From contig DATJGF010000180.1 in assembly GCA_035495315.1 (NCBI GenBank), positions 18,211-82,210 on the forward strand: a stretch of DNA of 64,000 nucleotides, read 5' to 3'. A model generated the notes under the pieces. It saw only the letters and a list, made by a program, of their open reading frames with translations, was not told where the DNA came from and searched no databases. Position numbers and translations under genes: made by a program. This document shows positions 43,347-52,418 of the stretch, piece after piece. The first letter of the stretch is position 1. Each line of letters begins with the position of its first letter. Source of the stretch: DATJGF01 sp035495315. GTDB lineage: Bacteria; Verrucomicrobiota; Verrucomicrobiia; Limisphaerales; UBA8199.

Positions 43347-43814
43347 ATGAACAAAATGAAGAAGCATACGTTAGTCATACTGGGCCTCGCGCTCGGCGCC
43401 AGCCTCACGATCACGACGCGTGCCGCCGAAGAGCTCGACGCCGCAACCAAGGCACGAGTTGAACGGTTTGAAAAAGGGCCGGCGACGATCGATGTCTCGA
43501 AGTACCCGGATGGCATCAAGGAAAACTACGAGGTGTTCTCCACGAAATGCACCCAGTGCCACAAACTCAGCCGACCCATCAATTCGGATTACGCGCTGCC
43601 GGAAGAATGGTCGCGGTATATCAAGCGGATGATGTACAAACCGGGGAGCGGCATTGGCGCCGGCGAAGGCAAGAAGATTTTTGATTTCCTGGTGTATGAC
43701 TCCAGCATCCGCAAAAAGGCGATGGTGGACGAAAAGTTGGCGAAAGCCAGCCCCCAGGAGAAAACTGCGGCTGAGGCGAAGATCAAAGAAATACGCGATA
43801 AGTACGATAAGTAA
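43347..43814 (+). CDS. Periplasmic monohaem c-type cytochrome
   Basis: About 155 residues from ATG 43347 (a TTG at 43335 also fits). A signal peptide (to about TTRAAEE) is followed by an N-terminal helical part, the haem motif CTQCH and then KLSRPINSDYALPEEWSRYIKRMM. A candidate Met axial ligand lies in that last helix. The charged C-terminal tail (EKTAAEAKIKEIRDKYDK) looks like a helix for protein contact. The pattern CxxCH...LPEEW...Y.KRM is shared with the 117-residue cytochrome upstream (CxxCH...AAQWKTIMLHM), so the two may be distant paralogues. Confidence 0.87.
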   Translation: MNKMKKHTLVILGLALGASLTITTRAAEELDAATKARVERFEKGPATIDVSKYPDGIKENYEVFSTKCTQCHKLSRPINSDYALPEEWSRYIKRMMYKPGSGIGAGEGKKIFDFLVYDSSIRKKAMVDEKLAKASPQEKTAAEAKIKEIRDKYDK

Positions 43815-43868
43815 GCGCACACTCCCGGAACACGACCGGAAACCCTCAGCTTTGAAGGAAGACTGCCC

Positions 43869-45794
43869 ATGGCTGGAACTTACACGGTCGAGCTCCCGGA
43901 CGTGAACTACTTCACGCGGCAGGTGCTCTGTCGCGAGGGTTGTCCGGTGCGGACGGATTCGGGCGGCTATGTGCAGGCGATTGCGGAAGGTCGCTATGAG
44001 GAGGCCTATATAATCGCGCGCACGCCCAATCCATTTGCATCAATCTGCGGACGCGTGTGCGCTGCCCCTTGCGAAGCGAAATGCCGGCGCGGGGCGCTGG
44101 ATGCGGCCATTTCCATTCGAGCCTTAAAACGGTTTGTTTGTGAAAAGTTCGGTGTGGAGTCGAACGACTTCGATCTTGGACGAGTTTATCCGCAATTGCG
44201 CGCAAAGGATTGGAAAACGCTCGGAGCGGCGGGACGGAAAGTGGCCGTGATTGGCGCCGGACCGGCGGGTCTTTCCTGCGCGCACGAATTGGCCCTGATG
44301 GGATTCTCGGTTTCGGTTTTCGAGGCACAAAGCCTAGCGGGCGGCATGCTGGTGCTTGGGGTACCCGAATATCGCCTGCCGCGCGAAGTCGTTCAGGCTG
44401 AAATTAAGGCAATCGAATCCTTAGGCGTGGAGATCCGCCACAACCAGCGCCTGGGGCGCGATTTCACTCTCGCGGATCTGAAGAAACTAGGCTTTCAGGC
44501 TGTTTTTCTAGGGATTGGCGCCCACAAGAGTCGCGAACTCGCCATTGAAGGGGTGCAAAATGACGGTGTGCTGCGGGCAATCGAGTTCCTGCTCAACGTC
44601 AATCTCGGCTTTCGCGTTTCGCTCGGCCGCAAGGTCGTAGTGATTGGGGGCGGTAATGTTGCCTTTGACGTAGCGCGTTCAGTGGTTCGCCAGGCCGAAC
44701 AGTTCTCCGGCATGAGCGAGGCGGAGCTCCGCACTGCTCTGCACCAAGCGGCCTCGGCCTTGGAACAGTTAACCGCGCGTGAGCCCGAGGCCCCGGACGA
44801 GGTCCGCCTGGCTCTGGATGTCGCGCGGGAAGCCATTCGCAAAGGAGTTCCCGAGGTCCACATGTACTGTTTGGAGAATCTTGATGAAATCCCCGCGGCG
44901 CGTGAAGAGATTGAGGAGGCAGAGCGGGAAGGCATCCGACTCCACACCCGGTTCGGACCCAAGAGAATCGTGGGCCGGGACGGTAAGGTTACCGGAATAG
45001 AATTGGTCCGGTGCAGCCGGGTATTCGATGAAAACCGCCGGTTCAATCCGCAATTCATTGAAGGGAGTGAAGAGACGGTTTCCTGTGACACCGTCGTTCT
45101 GGCCATCGGCCAGGCGGCGGATCTTTCCTGGATCCAGCCCGAAGATAATTTGAAGGTGACACCACGTGGCATGGTCCAGACGGATCCGGCGACATTGGCC
45201 ACTTCCCGCCCCGATATCTTTGCCGGCGGGGATCTGGCTTTCGGCCCAAGAATCATTATCACGGCTGTCGCCGAGGGGCAGCGAGCCGCCCGCTCGATCG
45301 CCCAATACCTTACCGGGCGCGTACCGGAAATGCCGCGCAAGGTGCGTGTGACGGTCTATCCTGCCGAGCACTACCACATGCCGCCGGATTACGAGAAGAT
45401 GACCCGGCGCCCACCGCCGACCCTGCCGCTCGACCGCCGTATCGGCATCGCTGAAGTCGAAGAGCCTTATCCCGAACCTGGCGCCAGCATTCAAGCCTTG
45501 CGTTGCTTGAAGTGCCATGTCAGCCCGATCTTTGATGCAGACAAATGCATTCTGTGTGGCGGCTGCGCCGACGTATGCCCAGAGAATTGCCTCCGTTTAG
45601 TGGATGTGTTGGCGCTTCGAGGTGACGAAAAACTCAATGCGGCGTTGCTCGCGCGCTACGGCCATTTGCCAAACGCAGGCGAGCACGGGGGCATCATAAA
45701 GGACGAGACCCGGTGCATCCGTTGCGGGCTTTGCGCGGTACGTTGTCCGACTGGAGCCATCACCATGGAGAAAGTCGAATGGGTGCCGGCGTGA
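43869..45794 (+). CDS. GltD-like FAD/NAD(P) oxidoreductase with N- and C-terminal Fe-S domains
   Basis: The 641-residue protein starts with the Fer4_20 module seen in GltD/NfnB (Cys21, 25, 60, 64, 68, 72). The FAD-binding VAVIGAGPAGLSC follows (about 127-140), then a GGGNVAFDVARS dinucleotide site (about 260) that suggests NAD(P)H, and the ATG-like GGDLAFGP near the end of the flavin domain. The C-terminus is a two-[4Fe-4S] ferredoxin (CILCGGCADVCPENC and CIRCGLCAVRCPTGA). There is no signal peptide, so it is cytoplasmic. Placed before Rieske and cytochrome b genes it likely couples NAD(P)H or ferredoxin to the quinone pool. It is 54 bp after the cytochrome gene and 13 bp before the Rieske gene. 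Confidence 0.92.
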   Translation: MAGTYTVELPDVNYFTRQVLCREGCPVRTDSGGYVQAIAEGRYEEAYIIARTPNPFASICGRVCAAPCEAKCRRGALDAAISIRALKRFVCEKFGVESNDFDLGRVYPQLRAKDWKTLGAAGRKVAVIGAGPAGLSCAHELALMGFSVSVFEAQSLAGGMLVLGVPEYRLPREVVQAEIKAIESLGVEIRHNQRLGRDFTLADLKKLGFQAVFLGIGAHKSRELAIEGVQNDGVLRAIEFLLNVNLGFRVSLGRKVVVIGGGNVAFDVARSVVRQAEQFSGMSEAELRTALHQAASALEQLTAREPEAPDEVRLALDVAREAIRKGVPEVHMYCLENLDEIPAAREEIEEAEREGIRLHTRFGPKRIVGRDGKVTGIELVRCSRVFDENRRFNPQFIEGSEETVSCDTVVLAIGQAADLSWIQPEDNLKVTPRGMVQTDPATLATSRPDIFAGGDLAFGPRIIITAVAEGQRAARSIAQYLTGRVPEMPRKVRVTVYPAEHYHMPPDYEKMTRRPPPTLPLDRRIGIAEVEEPYPEPGASIQALRCLKCHVSPIFDADKCILCGGCADVCPENCLRLVDVLALRGDEKLNAALLARYGHLPNAGEHGGIIKDETRCIRCGLCAVRCPTGAITMEKVEWVPA

Positions 45795-45807
45795 ATCTTT
45801 TCGAGAT

Positions 45808-46272
45808 ATGAATCCGATTCCTGAACCGAAACTGCCACGGCGGAGTTTTGTTGTTCTGTCGCTGGGCTGGTGCTCGGCGCTTTTCGCGACGGCCGCTTCA
45901 ATGGCCGCAGCCGCAAGGTTCCTGGTTCCCAACGTTCTCTATGAGCCCGAGAGACGTTTTAAAGCCCTGAAACCCGAAGATTATCCCGAGGGATCGACTT
46001 TCATGCCGAATCTGCGGGTGTTCCTATTCCATAAAGGAAACACTTTCCGCGCCGCCTCGGCCGTCTGCACCCATCTGGGCTGTACCGTGAATCTCGCGGG
46101 AGACGGATTTCATTGCCCCTGTCATGGCAGCGTGTTCGATAAAAGGGGCGCGGTTGTCAGCGGGCCGGCGCCGTCGTCTCTTGCCTGGTTCGAGATAACT
46201 CTCAGCCGCGATGGTCACCTCGTGATTGACACGGCGCAAGCAGTTAAGGCCGACAAATACCTAGTGGTCTAA
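45808..46272 (+). CDS. Rieske [2Fe-2S] protein of a cytochrome bc-type complex
   Basis: The 154-residue protein has one N-terminal transmembrane helix (about 15-38) and a periplasmic Rieske domain. Box I is CTHLGC and box II is CPCHGS, so Cys87, His89, Cys103 and His106 should bind the cluster and Cys92-Cys105 form the disulfide. The GDGFHCPCHGSVFDKRGAVV and GPAPSSLAWFEI phrases are typical of bc/b6f Rieske subunits. It accepts one electron from quinol at the Qo site of the neighbouring cytochrome b and passes it to a haem c. It lies 13 bp after the flavoprotein gene and 7 bp before cytochrome b. Confidence 0.95.
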   Translation: MNPIPEPKLPRRSFVVLSLGWCSALFATAASMAAAARFLVPNVLYEPERRFKALKPEDYPEGSTFMPNLRVFLFHKGNTFRAASAVCTHLGCTVNLAGDGFHCPCHGSVFDKRGAVVSGPAPSSLAWFEITLSRDGHLVIDTAQAVKADKYLVV

Positions 46273-46279
46273 CCCTGAT

Positions 46280-47554
46280 ATGCTTAATGCACTCTGGAAA
46301 ACCTTCCGTAGCACCCGCGTCGGGCGCTCGATTTTTCGCGTCGGCCTGCCGGAGAGCAATTTCGAACGCGCCCAGGTCGCCATTTCGAGTTTTTTCCTGC
46401 ATTTCCAACCCGCCAAGGTCAATCGCCGGGCATTGAAGTTTCGCACGACGCTCGGCCTGGGGCTGATCTCCCTTTACTTGTTTTTGATCCTCACTGGGAC
46501 CGGTGTGCTGCTGATGTTCTATTACGTGCCGGCAACGGACTACGCCTATCAGAACATGAAAGACCTGGAGTTTGTCGTTACGGCCGGTCAGGTCCTGCGC
46601 AACATGCATCGCTGGGCGGCGCACCTGATGGTCCTCTTCGTTGCGCTCCACATGTGCCGGGCCTTTTACACCGCGGCGTACAAACCGCCACGTGAATTTA
46701 ATTGGGTCATTGGGGTTGGCCTGTTCCTGCTTACGCTGGGCCTGTCCTTCACCGGTTACCTGTTGCCCTGGGATCAATTGGCCTATTGGGCGATCACTGT
46801 CGGCACCAGCATCGCTGGTTATGCGCCGGTAGTTGGCCAAAAGCTGAAATTCCTTTTCCTCGGCGGTCACGTGGTAGGAGAATCCGCCCTCATCCGCTTC
46901 TATGTGCTGCATGTGATTGTTTTGCCACTGGCGGCCGTGCTATTGATCGGTGTACATCTCTGGCGAGTTCGCAAGGACGGCGGATTGGCGCGTCCCGATG
47001 AGCCTGTGGCCACCCGCGAGGACCTAGCCGTCGCTCAATTACCCCAGACAAAGAGCTACGGGCTTATGGAATTGGCACGAGGCACAACGCCTGTCGTGGG
47101 CATCGATCCTCAAGAAGAGGTGTTTACGTGGCCCAACTTGGTTTTCCGCGAAATTCTGTTGTTCATGGCGACCATGACAGTGGTTCTGGTCCTGGCCATC
47201 TTTTGGAATGCGCCTCTCGAGGAAATTGCCAATCCCGTCCATCCGCCGAATCCGGCCAAAGCTCCCTGGTATTTTCTCGGTTTGCAGGAATTAGTCGCTT
47301 ACTCTGCCTTTTGGGGCGGCGTGGTGGTGCCCGGGTTGCTCGTTACAGCGCTGATTGCTTTGCCGTATCTTGATCGCAAACGCCGCGGAGTTGGCGTGTG
47401 GTTTTCGGGTGAACGCAGAGTGGCGATCACTATCTTCAGTTTGTGTCTTAGTGCAGCGATTGTCTTGACGGTCATCGGGACCGTCTTTCGGGGCCCTAAC
47501 TGGGCGTTCCAATTGCCCTGGAAGCCCGCCACCCCAGTTGCTGAGGAGCATTAA
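46280..47554 (+). CDS. Cytochrome b of a bc-type quinol oxidase complex (fused N and C domains)
   Basis: The 424-residue protein has the four-helix haem b domain with two His pairs (RNMHRWAAHLMVLFVALHM and the RFYVLHVIVLPLAAVLLIGVH block). The C-terminal four-helix domain is fused in one chain. The usual Qo-site PEWY is replaced by A328-P329-W330-Y331 (KAPWYFLGLQELV), so the classic Glu is missing and the nearby Glu of LQELV may serve instead. It forms the membrane core with the Rieske and hexahaem proteins. Its TAA stop overlaps the next gene's ATG (TAATG). Confidence 0.95.
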   Translation: MLNALWKTFRSTRVGRSIFRVGLPESNFERAQVAISSFFLHFQPAKVNRRALKFRTTLGLGLISLYLFLILTGTGVLLMFYYVPATDYAYQNMKDLEFVVTAGQVLRNMHRWAAHLMVLFVALHMCRAFYTAAYKPPREFNWVIGVGLFLLTLGLSFTGYLLPWDQLAYWAITVGTSIAGYAPVVGQKLKFLFLGGHVVGESALIRFYVLHVIVLPLAAVLLIGVHLWRVRKDGGLARPDEPVATREDLAVAQLPQTKSYGLMELARGTTPVVGIDPQEEVFTWPNLVFREILLFMATMTVVLVLAIFWNAPLEEIANPVHPPNPAKAPWYFLGLQELVAYSAFWGGVVVPGLLVTALIALPYLDRKRRGVGVWFSGERRVAITIFSLCLSAAIVLTVIGTVFRGPNWAFQLPWKPATPVAEEH

Positions 47555-48945
47555 TGGAACCATCGGTGCGCAAACTCTACCTGTGGTTCGCCGTACTGGG
47601 TCTGCTGGTTGGCATCCTCGTAGTTACGGCGTTCTATAAGGACCAGCACCGTGAATGGAAGGACTGGCAACAACGGTATATCAAGGACGAGCTCGCCCGC
47701 GCGGCCACGCCCGAACAGCGCGCTGACGCCGCGCGGACCCCGTTGGAGGTTCGTCAGGTCGTTCTGCCCGATTTGGACCGGGTGGACCGCTGCACCAGCT
47801 GTCACGTGTCGGTCGAGGATCCCAGCTACGCCGGCTTTCCTTTGCCACTGGCGTACCATCCGAATCACGATCGCCATCCCTTCAACAAGTTCGGGTGCAC
47901 CATCTGTCACCAGGGTCAGGGCCGCGCCACCACGCGCGTCGCCGCGCACGGCCACGTCGAACACTGGGATCGACCGATGTTGGATATGAAGTACATCCAA
48001 TCCGCTTGCGCGAAATGCCACCTGCCGGCCGACATGCCGGAAGCGCCTGATCTGGCGAGGGGCCGTGCCGTGTTCGAAGAGAGTGGCTGCATTGGGTGCC
48101 ATAAACTCCATGGCGCCGGAGGAGTTGTTGGACCGGAACTGGATAACGTCGGCGCCAAGCGTGACGCCGCCTGGCTGCTCAAACATTTCAAAACGCCGGC
48201 CGCAGTGACGCCGGGGTCCGCGATGCCGCCCATTAAAGCCAGTGACGCGGACCTGAGCGCGCTAACCCTTTACGTCCTCAGCTTCACTGGCGAGGCTCTG
48301 AGTGCGTATTACGTTTCGATGAAAACCATACCTGGTCCTCAAGCGGGCCGGCGGCTTTTCGCGGAAAAAGGCTGCATTGGCTGTCACGCCATTGCCGGCA
48401 AAGGCGGTACGATTGGCCCGGAGTTGGACGAAGTCGCCAAGCGCCATGATGCGCAATGGATCAGCTCGCATTTTAAGAATCCGGCTGCCGTCACCCCGGG
48501 TACTGTCATGCCACAATTCAACTTCAACGAACAGGAGATACGTGCGCTGACGGAATTCCTGCTCTCCTTAACCGACACCAACGTGATCGGGTTTATGAGA
48601 ATCCCATCACTGATGACCCCGTTGGACCGTGGCAAAGCGGTTTATAAAAAGTATGGTTGCGCAGGATGCCACGGGGCCGATGGCCAGGGCGGCGTACCCA
48701 ATCCCAATGCCAAGACCGCCGAACAGGTTCCTGGCCTGAAGATGGTTTCCGAAGGCTACAGCAAAGACGAACTCAAAAAGCGCATTCTCGATGGTCAGCG
48801 CGAGATTCCGGTTATGAATGCCAAGAAGGCGCCACCGCCGCTCTACATGCCGCCATGGCGGGGTAAAATAGCTGAGGGCGAGCTGAGCGACCTAATGGAG
48901 TACCTGGTGAGCCTTGCCCCGAAAGGCGAAAAAGTGGAGTTCTAA
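47554..48945 (+). CDS. Membrane-anchored hexahaem c-type cytochrome of the bc complex
   Basis: The 463-residue protein has an N-terminal anchor (about 10-27) and six haem motifs: CTSCH (Cys80), CTICH (115), CAKCH (152), CIGCH (179), CIGCH (274) and CAGCH (369). The first three crowd together (a small multihaem domain, about 75-165). The last three lie in separate class I domains, each followed by a PAAVTPGxxMP or similar Met loop (for example PAAVTPGSAMP and PAAVTPGTVMP). It replaces the single cytochrome c1/f and probably carries electrons away from the Rieske centre over a long distance. The TAATG overlap couples it to cytochrome b. Confidence 0.94.
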   Translation: MEPSVRKLYLWFAVLGLLVGILVVTAFYKDQHREWKDWQQRYIKDELARAATPEQRADAARTPLEVRQVVLPDLDRVDRCTSCHVSVEDPSYAGFPLPLAYHPNHDRHPFNKFGCTICHQGQGRATTRVAAHGHVEHWDRPMLDMKYIQSACAKCHLPADMPEAPDLARGRAVFEESGCIGCHKLHGAGGVVGPELDNVGAKRDAAWLLKHFKTPAAVTPGSAMPPIKASDADLSALTLYVLSFTGEALSAYYVSMKTIPGPQAGRRLFAEKGCIGCHAIAGKGGTIGPELDEVAKRHDAQWISSHFKNPAAVTPGTVMPQFNFNEQEIRALTEFLLSLTDTNVIGFMRIPSLMTPLDRGKAVYKKYGCAGCHGADGQGGVPNPNAKTAEQVPGLKMVSEGYSKDELKKRILDGQREIPVMNAKKAPPPLYMPPWRGKIAEGELSDLMEYLVSLAPKGEKVEF

Positions 48946-49045
48946 ACCTATTCCTGCGCAGAGGCGGCGATTTTTAGCTGCCCACTGCGGGCCTTCCGCT
49001 GGCTTTGCTCTTGCCACGCTACCCAGTCGGGTTTAGGAAGCGGCA

Positions 49046-50182
49046 GTGGTTTTGCGAATAATCGTGGGGTCATTGGCTCTGCTGAGTGTTGGGCTGCTGC
49101 TTTGGCAGTGGCTTGTCGCTTGTCGTTTTCCACTTCATTCGCGACTTTCGACGAGTTCATTTGCTCCGGGCCTGACGCTGCTCAAACCGCTGAAGGGTTG
49201 CGATGAGACGACTGAAGCATGCCTTCGCAGTTGGTTCGCGCAGGCGTACGATGGGCCACTGCAGATTCTGTTTGGGGTTGCCGCGGCGGATGATCCGGTG
49301 TGTTTAGTGGTAAATAAGCTGATTAAGGAGTTCCCTGAGGTTGACGCTCGGCTCATCGTCTGTGGCCCCCTGACCGGAACTAATTTGAAGGTCTCAAAAC
49401 TGGCCGAACTGGAACAGGAGACTCAGCACAGCGTCTTTGTCATAAGCGATGCCGATGTCAAAGTACCGCCGGATCTTTTGGCACAGTCAGTTCTGCCGTT
49501 GCAAACTCCGGAGGTCGGGCTGGTAAATTGCTTTTATCGACTGGCTAACCCGACGACCGATGCGATGCGGTGGGAGGCGATCGCAATCAACGCGGATTTT
49601 TGGAGCCAGGTTCTGCAATCACAAAGTCTTAAGCCTTTGGACTTCGCGCTTGGTGCGGTAATGCTCGTTAGGCGCGCGGACTTGAAGCAAATCGGTGGGT
49701 TTAGCACGCTGGCCGATTGCCTTGCGGACGATTATCAGTTAGGTCATCGCATAGCCCAACTCGGTGGCCGAATTGCCATTTCTTCAGTCGTGGTCGAATG
49801 CTGGTCGGCCCGGATGGGCTGGCGCGCGGTATGGAAGCATCAACTCCGCTGGGCACGGACGATCCGTGTTTGCCAACCGGTGCCGTATTTTTTCAGTATC
49901 CTGAGCAATGCGACCTTGTGGCCGCTGCTTTGGCTGGCTGCCGCGCCAACGAGGTTTGTGTTTGCGGTTATTGTGGGTAGCCTGGTTTTGCGCATCGGCG
50001 TCGCAATGGATTTGCACAGACGCCTAACTCAGGTCCGCCCCAGCCTGAGCGACGCGTGGTTTGTCCTGCTGAAAGACATCCTCCAATTCGGCATTTGGTT
50101 GCTCGCATTCTTCGGCAACAGGGTCGAGTGGCGCGGGGAACGTTTCCGACTCCGTCGGGACGGTACTCTGGCAAGAAATTAG
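49046..50182 (+). CDS. Glycosyltransferase family 21 protein (ceramide glucosyltransferase/HpnI-like)
   Basis: The 378-residue protein has an N-terminal transmembrane helix, a GT-A domain (LTLLKPLKGCDETTEACLRS, then VFVISDADVKVPPDLL with the D1/D2 motif, DFALGAVMLVRRADL, LADDYQLGHRI) and the HQLRWART motif. Two to three C-terminal helices follow. This fits GT21, whose bacterial members include HpnI (hopanoid GlcN-type transfer) and glucosylceramide synthase-like enzymes. It starts at GTG 49046 behind an AGGAAG ribosome site. No hopanoid genes are in the window, so the acceptor is unknown. It converges with the arginyltransferase-like gene. Confidence 0.88.
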   Translation: MVLRIIVGSLALLSVGLLLWQWLVACRFPLHSRLSTSSFAPGLTLLKPLKGCDETTEACLRSWFAQAYDGPLQILFGVAAADDPVCLVVNKLIKEFPEVDARLIVCGPLTGTNLKVSKLAELEQETQHSVFVISDADVKVPPDLLAQSVLPLQTPEVGLVNCFYRLANPTTDAMRWEAIAINADFWSQVLQSQSLKPLDFALGAVMLVRRADLKQIGGFSTLADCLADDYQLGHRIAQLGGRIAISSVVVECWSARMGWRAVWKHQLRWARTIRVCQPVPYFFSILSNATLWPLLWLAAAPTRFVFAVIVGSLVLRIGVAMDLHRRLTQVRPSLSDAWFVLLKDILQFGIWLLAFFGNRVEWRGERFRLRRDGTLARN

Positions 50183-50206
50183 GACCTATCAGTCCAATTG
50201 GTCCTA
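50180..50206. terminator. Short hairpin shared by two convergent genes
   Basis: TAGGACC (50180-50186, including the TAG stop of the GT21 gene) pairs with GGTCCTA (50200-50206). With an AT-rich loop of 13 bases it could form a bidirectional terminator, though the stem is short. Confidence 0.4.
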
Positions 50207-51007
50207 TCCCGAGGTGATTTGCACACGAAATCCGCTGGCCATCACGGCCTGGTTTAGGTCGCCTTCGTAAAACGCGCGGCGGTATTCTTCGCTTTCAAGC
50301 AAGTGCTGTTCGTGCCGTTCGCGGCGAATCAAGTATTTCAGTTCGTCGAGATTGGAGGACCAGCGGACACCGTTGAAGAACTGAGCGCCTGCGAACTGGG
50401 TCTTGTACAGAGCATTTTGCGAATAACAGGACCCAAGATAGAGAAATTGGAAACCGCGTTCGGTGAAAAGATTGACGGCAGTGGTCATCATAAACATGCC
50501 GAGATTGCGGCTGTAATAATTCAGATCGTAAAAGGCGTAATAGTAATAAGCGAAAACGGGCTGGTCGACATAGAGGGTTGCCGCGCCAACCTCGGCGCCG
50601 GTCAATGAATCGGTCACGATTAAGACGTGCGAGGTGAGCCTCCCCTGGAAGAGCGAGTCCAAGCGCTCGTAAGGCATCGTGTCCTTGCCGAACCGGATAT
50701 CGGCATAAGTCTTGTAAAAGTCGCGGCGAGCCGGGGTGTAATCGAACTCCGCTCGCGACAAGAGTTTCACTGCGAGGCCTTCGCCTTTGCGCGCAATACG
50801 GCGGTTTTCCGAAGAAGGCTGATATTGTGTGAGGTTTACTCGGACCTGGCGACAGAGGTAAAACCGGTCGAGTTCCCTAGAGGACGGCAGGAAACCCTGA
50901 TTGAACAGATCAGCAGGGGTTTCGCCAGGCTCGGGAAAGGCCCAGATGGCATACGGGAAGATGTAGTGGGCGTAATCGGGCTTGCTCTCCGAGAAAACCA
51001 GCTTCAT
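50204..51007 (-). CDS. Arginyltransferase (ATE/Bpt)-like GNAT-fold protein
   Basis: About 267 residues from ATG 51007, which overlaps the alr stop as ATGA. The C-terminal half carries the ATE-type pattern: FAYYYYAFYDLNYYSRNLGM, FQFLYLGSCYSQNALYKTQF and RWSSNLDELKYLIRRE. In typical ATE1 and Bpt proteins an N-terminal domain with a cysteine cluster precedes this; here it is missing (only KLVFSESKPDYAHYIFPYAI). It may transfer an amino acid from aminoacyl-tRNA to a protein N-terminus, or have changed substrate. Linkage to alanine racemase is unusual for an N-degron enzyme. The upstream frame to 51052 lies inside alr and is not used. Confidence 0.8.
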   Translation of the reverse strand: MKLVFSESKPDYAHYIFPYAIWAFPEPGETPADLFNQGFLPSSRELDRFYLCRQVRVNLTQYQPSSENRRIARKGEGLAVKLLSRAEFDYTPARRDFYKTYADIRFGKDTMPYERLDSLFQGRLTSHVLIVTDSLTGAEVGAATLYVDQPVFAYYYYAFYDLNYYSRNLGMFMMTTAVNLFTERGFQFLYLGSCYSQNALYKTQFAGAQFFNGVRWSSNLDELKYLIRRERHEQHLLESEEYRRAFYEGDLNQAVMASGFRVQITSG

Positions 51008-52254
51008 GCGGTGGGAGCTCCGACGTAAATGCGAGGCAAGCGCCTCCGCCATCCGGCCAAAAGATCATATGAGACGGAGTTTTTCAATTTAGCCATCTCA
51101 TGAACGGAAATTTCTTCAGTTCCCTGGCGGCCTTGGATAACGGCCTCATCCCATAATTTGGCCTCGGGGATTTCGGTGATGTCAACGGTGATGGCATCCA
51201 TCGCCACGCCGCCAACCAGTGGGGCCCGCTGTCCGTGAACAAGCGCACAGCCCTGGTTCCGAACGCGAGGAAAGCCATCGCCATAACCAATGGGCAACAC
51301 CGCGATTCGGCGAGGTGCAGCAGCGGTATAGCGCATGCCATAGCCGACAGAGTCGCCGGTCTGCAGGTTCTGAATTCCGGCAATCCGCGCTTTGACTGAC
51401 ATCACCGGTTCAATTCCTTGCATGCGTTTACAGACGGACGACGGGTAAACGCCCAATGGAAGAATGCCAAGCCGCACCATATCGAAATGGGCCTGTGGCA
51501 GATCGAGGAAACCACCGCTATTGCAGAGATGTTTGACTTTCACCGAAATGCCCAGTCCAGCGATGTCTCTCAGTGCCTGTTCAAAACGTGATAACTGCAG
51601 CAGAGCGAAAGTCTTGTCGGCCTCGTCCGATTGCGCAAAATGGCTGAGCACTCCTTCCACATAGAGCGATTTGGTCGATTCGATGAGTTGCGCCAGGGAA
51701 GCGGCTTCCGTCCAGCGCACACCGTAGCGGTTCATCCCCGTGTTTATCTTTACGTGCATTGGGATGCGTTTGTTCGCCCGAGCAGCCAGGGCGCCGAGTT
51801 GAAGCACCGAATACGGTTCACTGACGCAGCAGGTCAACTCGTGAGCGAGGCACCACGGTAATTCCGTTTCGTGACGGTCCCCCAACAGTAACATGCGCGC
51901 TTGGAGACCGCGCTCACGGAGCGTAATCGCTTCCTCAAGGGTGCTTAATCCGAGAAAATTGGCTCCGGAATTAAGCGCCGCGCGGGCCACGGCAAGCGCC
52001 CCATGCCCATAACCGTCATCTTTTACAACAGAAAGGATTCGTAGATTTGCAGGCTTGTGCTGATTGATCAGACGAAAGTTTGCCTGTAGCCGTTGCAGGT
52101 CAATTTCAATCCAGGCGGGCCTCGGTGGCTGGGGTGGCAAGAGCGGCTCTGGTCTGGCGTCAGCACGGGTATTCGGCGTTTCGGTGAGTGGGATAGTGGC
52201 CGCAGCAGTTTGAGTTTCAACTGAATCCAGGAGGGCAGGCGTCGGTTGAGGCAT
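51004..52254 (-). CDS. alr: Alanine racemase with N-terminal extension
   Basis: The 416-residue PLP enzyme has the barrel start RPAWIEIDLQRLQANFRLIN and catalytic Lys78 in SVVKDDGYGHGA, where most alr genes read VVKANAYGHG. The second catalytic Tyr is in DSVGYGMRY, and GGVAMDAITVDITEIPE also appears. Residues 1-45 are a Pro/Thr-rich disordered extension not found in most racemases. It should make D-alanine for peptidoglycan. Its stop overlaps the start of the arginyltransferase-like gene (ATGA), so the two are translationally coupled. Confidence 0.93.
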   Translation of the reverse strand: MPQPTPALLDSVETQTAAATIPLTETPNTRADARPEPLLPPQPPRPAWIEIDLQRLQANFRLINQHKPANLRILSVVKDDGYGHGALAVARAALNSGANFLGLSTLEEAITLRERGLQARMLLLGDRHETELPWCLAHELTCCVSEPYSVLQLGALAARANKRIPMHVKINTGMNRYGVRWTEAASLAQLIESTKSLYVEGVLSHFAQSDEADKTFALLQLSRFEQALRDIAGLGISVKVKHLCNSGGFLDLPQAHFDMVRLGILPLGVYPSSVCKRMQGIEPVMSVKARIAGIQNLQTGDSVGYGMRYTAAAPRRIAVLPIGYGDGFPRVRNQGCALVHGQRAPLVGGVAMDAITVDITEIPEAKLWDEAVIQGRQGTEEISVHEMAKLKNSVSYDLLAGWRRRLPRIYVGAPTA

Positions 52255-52418
52255 AGAAAATTAGAGCCGATTGCAAACTATTGACCGGCGAAATTCAGAA
52301 ACCCAAAGGTCGAATACCGAGACCCGAAGTTTTTGGGATTCGAGTTTCGGCCTTTCGGCCCTCAGATTTCGGCGCTCGGATTTCAACTCAGATGCGTATG
52401 AACATTATTAATTACTCG

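Noticed and set aside
45504..45518. CxxCH haem-like motif (CLKCH) in the GltD-like flavoprotein
   Set aside because: The protein has no export signal and the motif sits beside ferredoxin cysteines, so covalent haem is unlikely.
52277..52400. Repeated TTTCGG and CGGCC words before alr
   Set aside because: The wording is suggestive, but no clean tandem or inverted unit could be defined.
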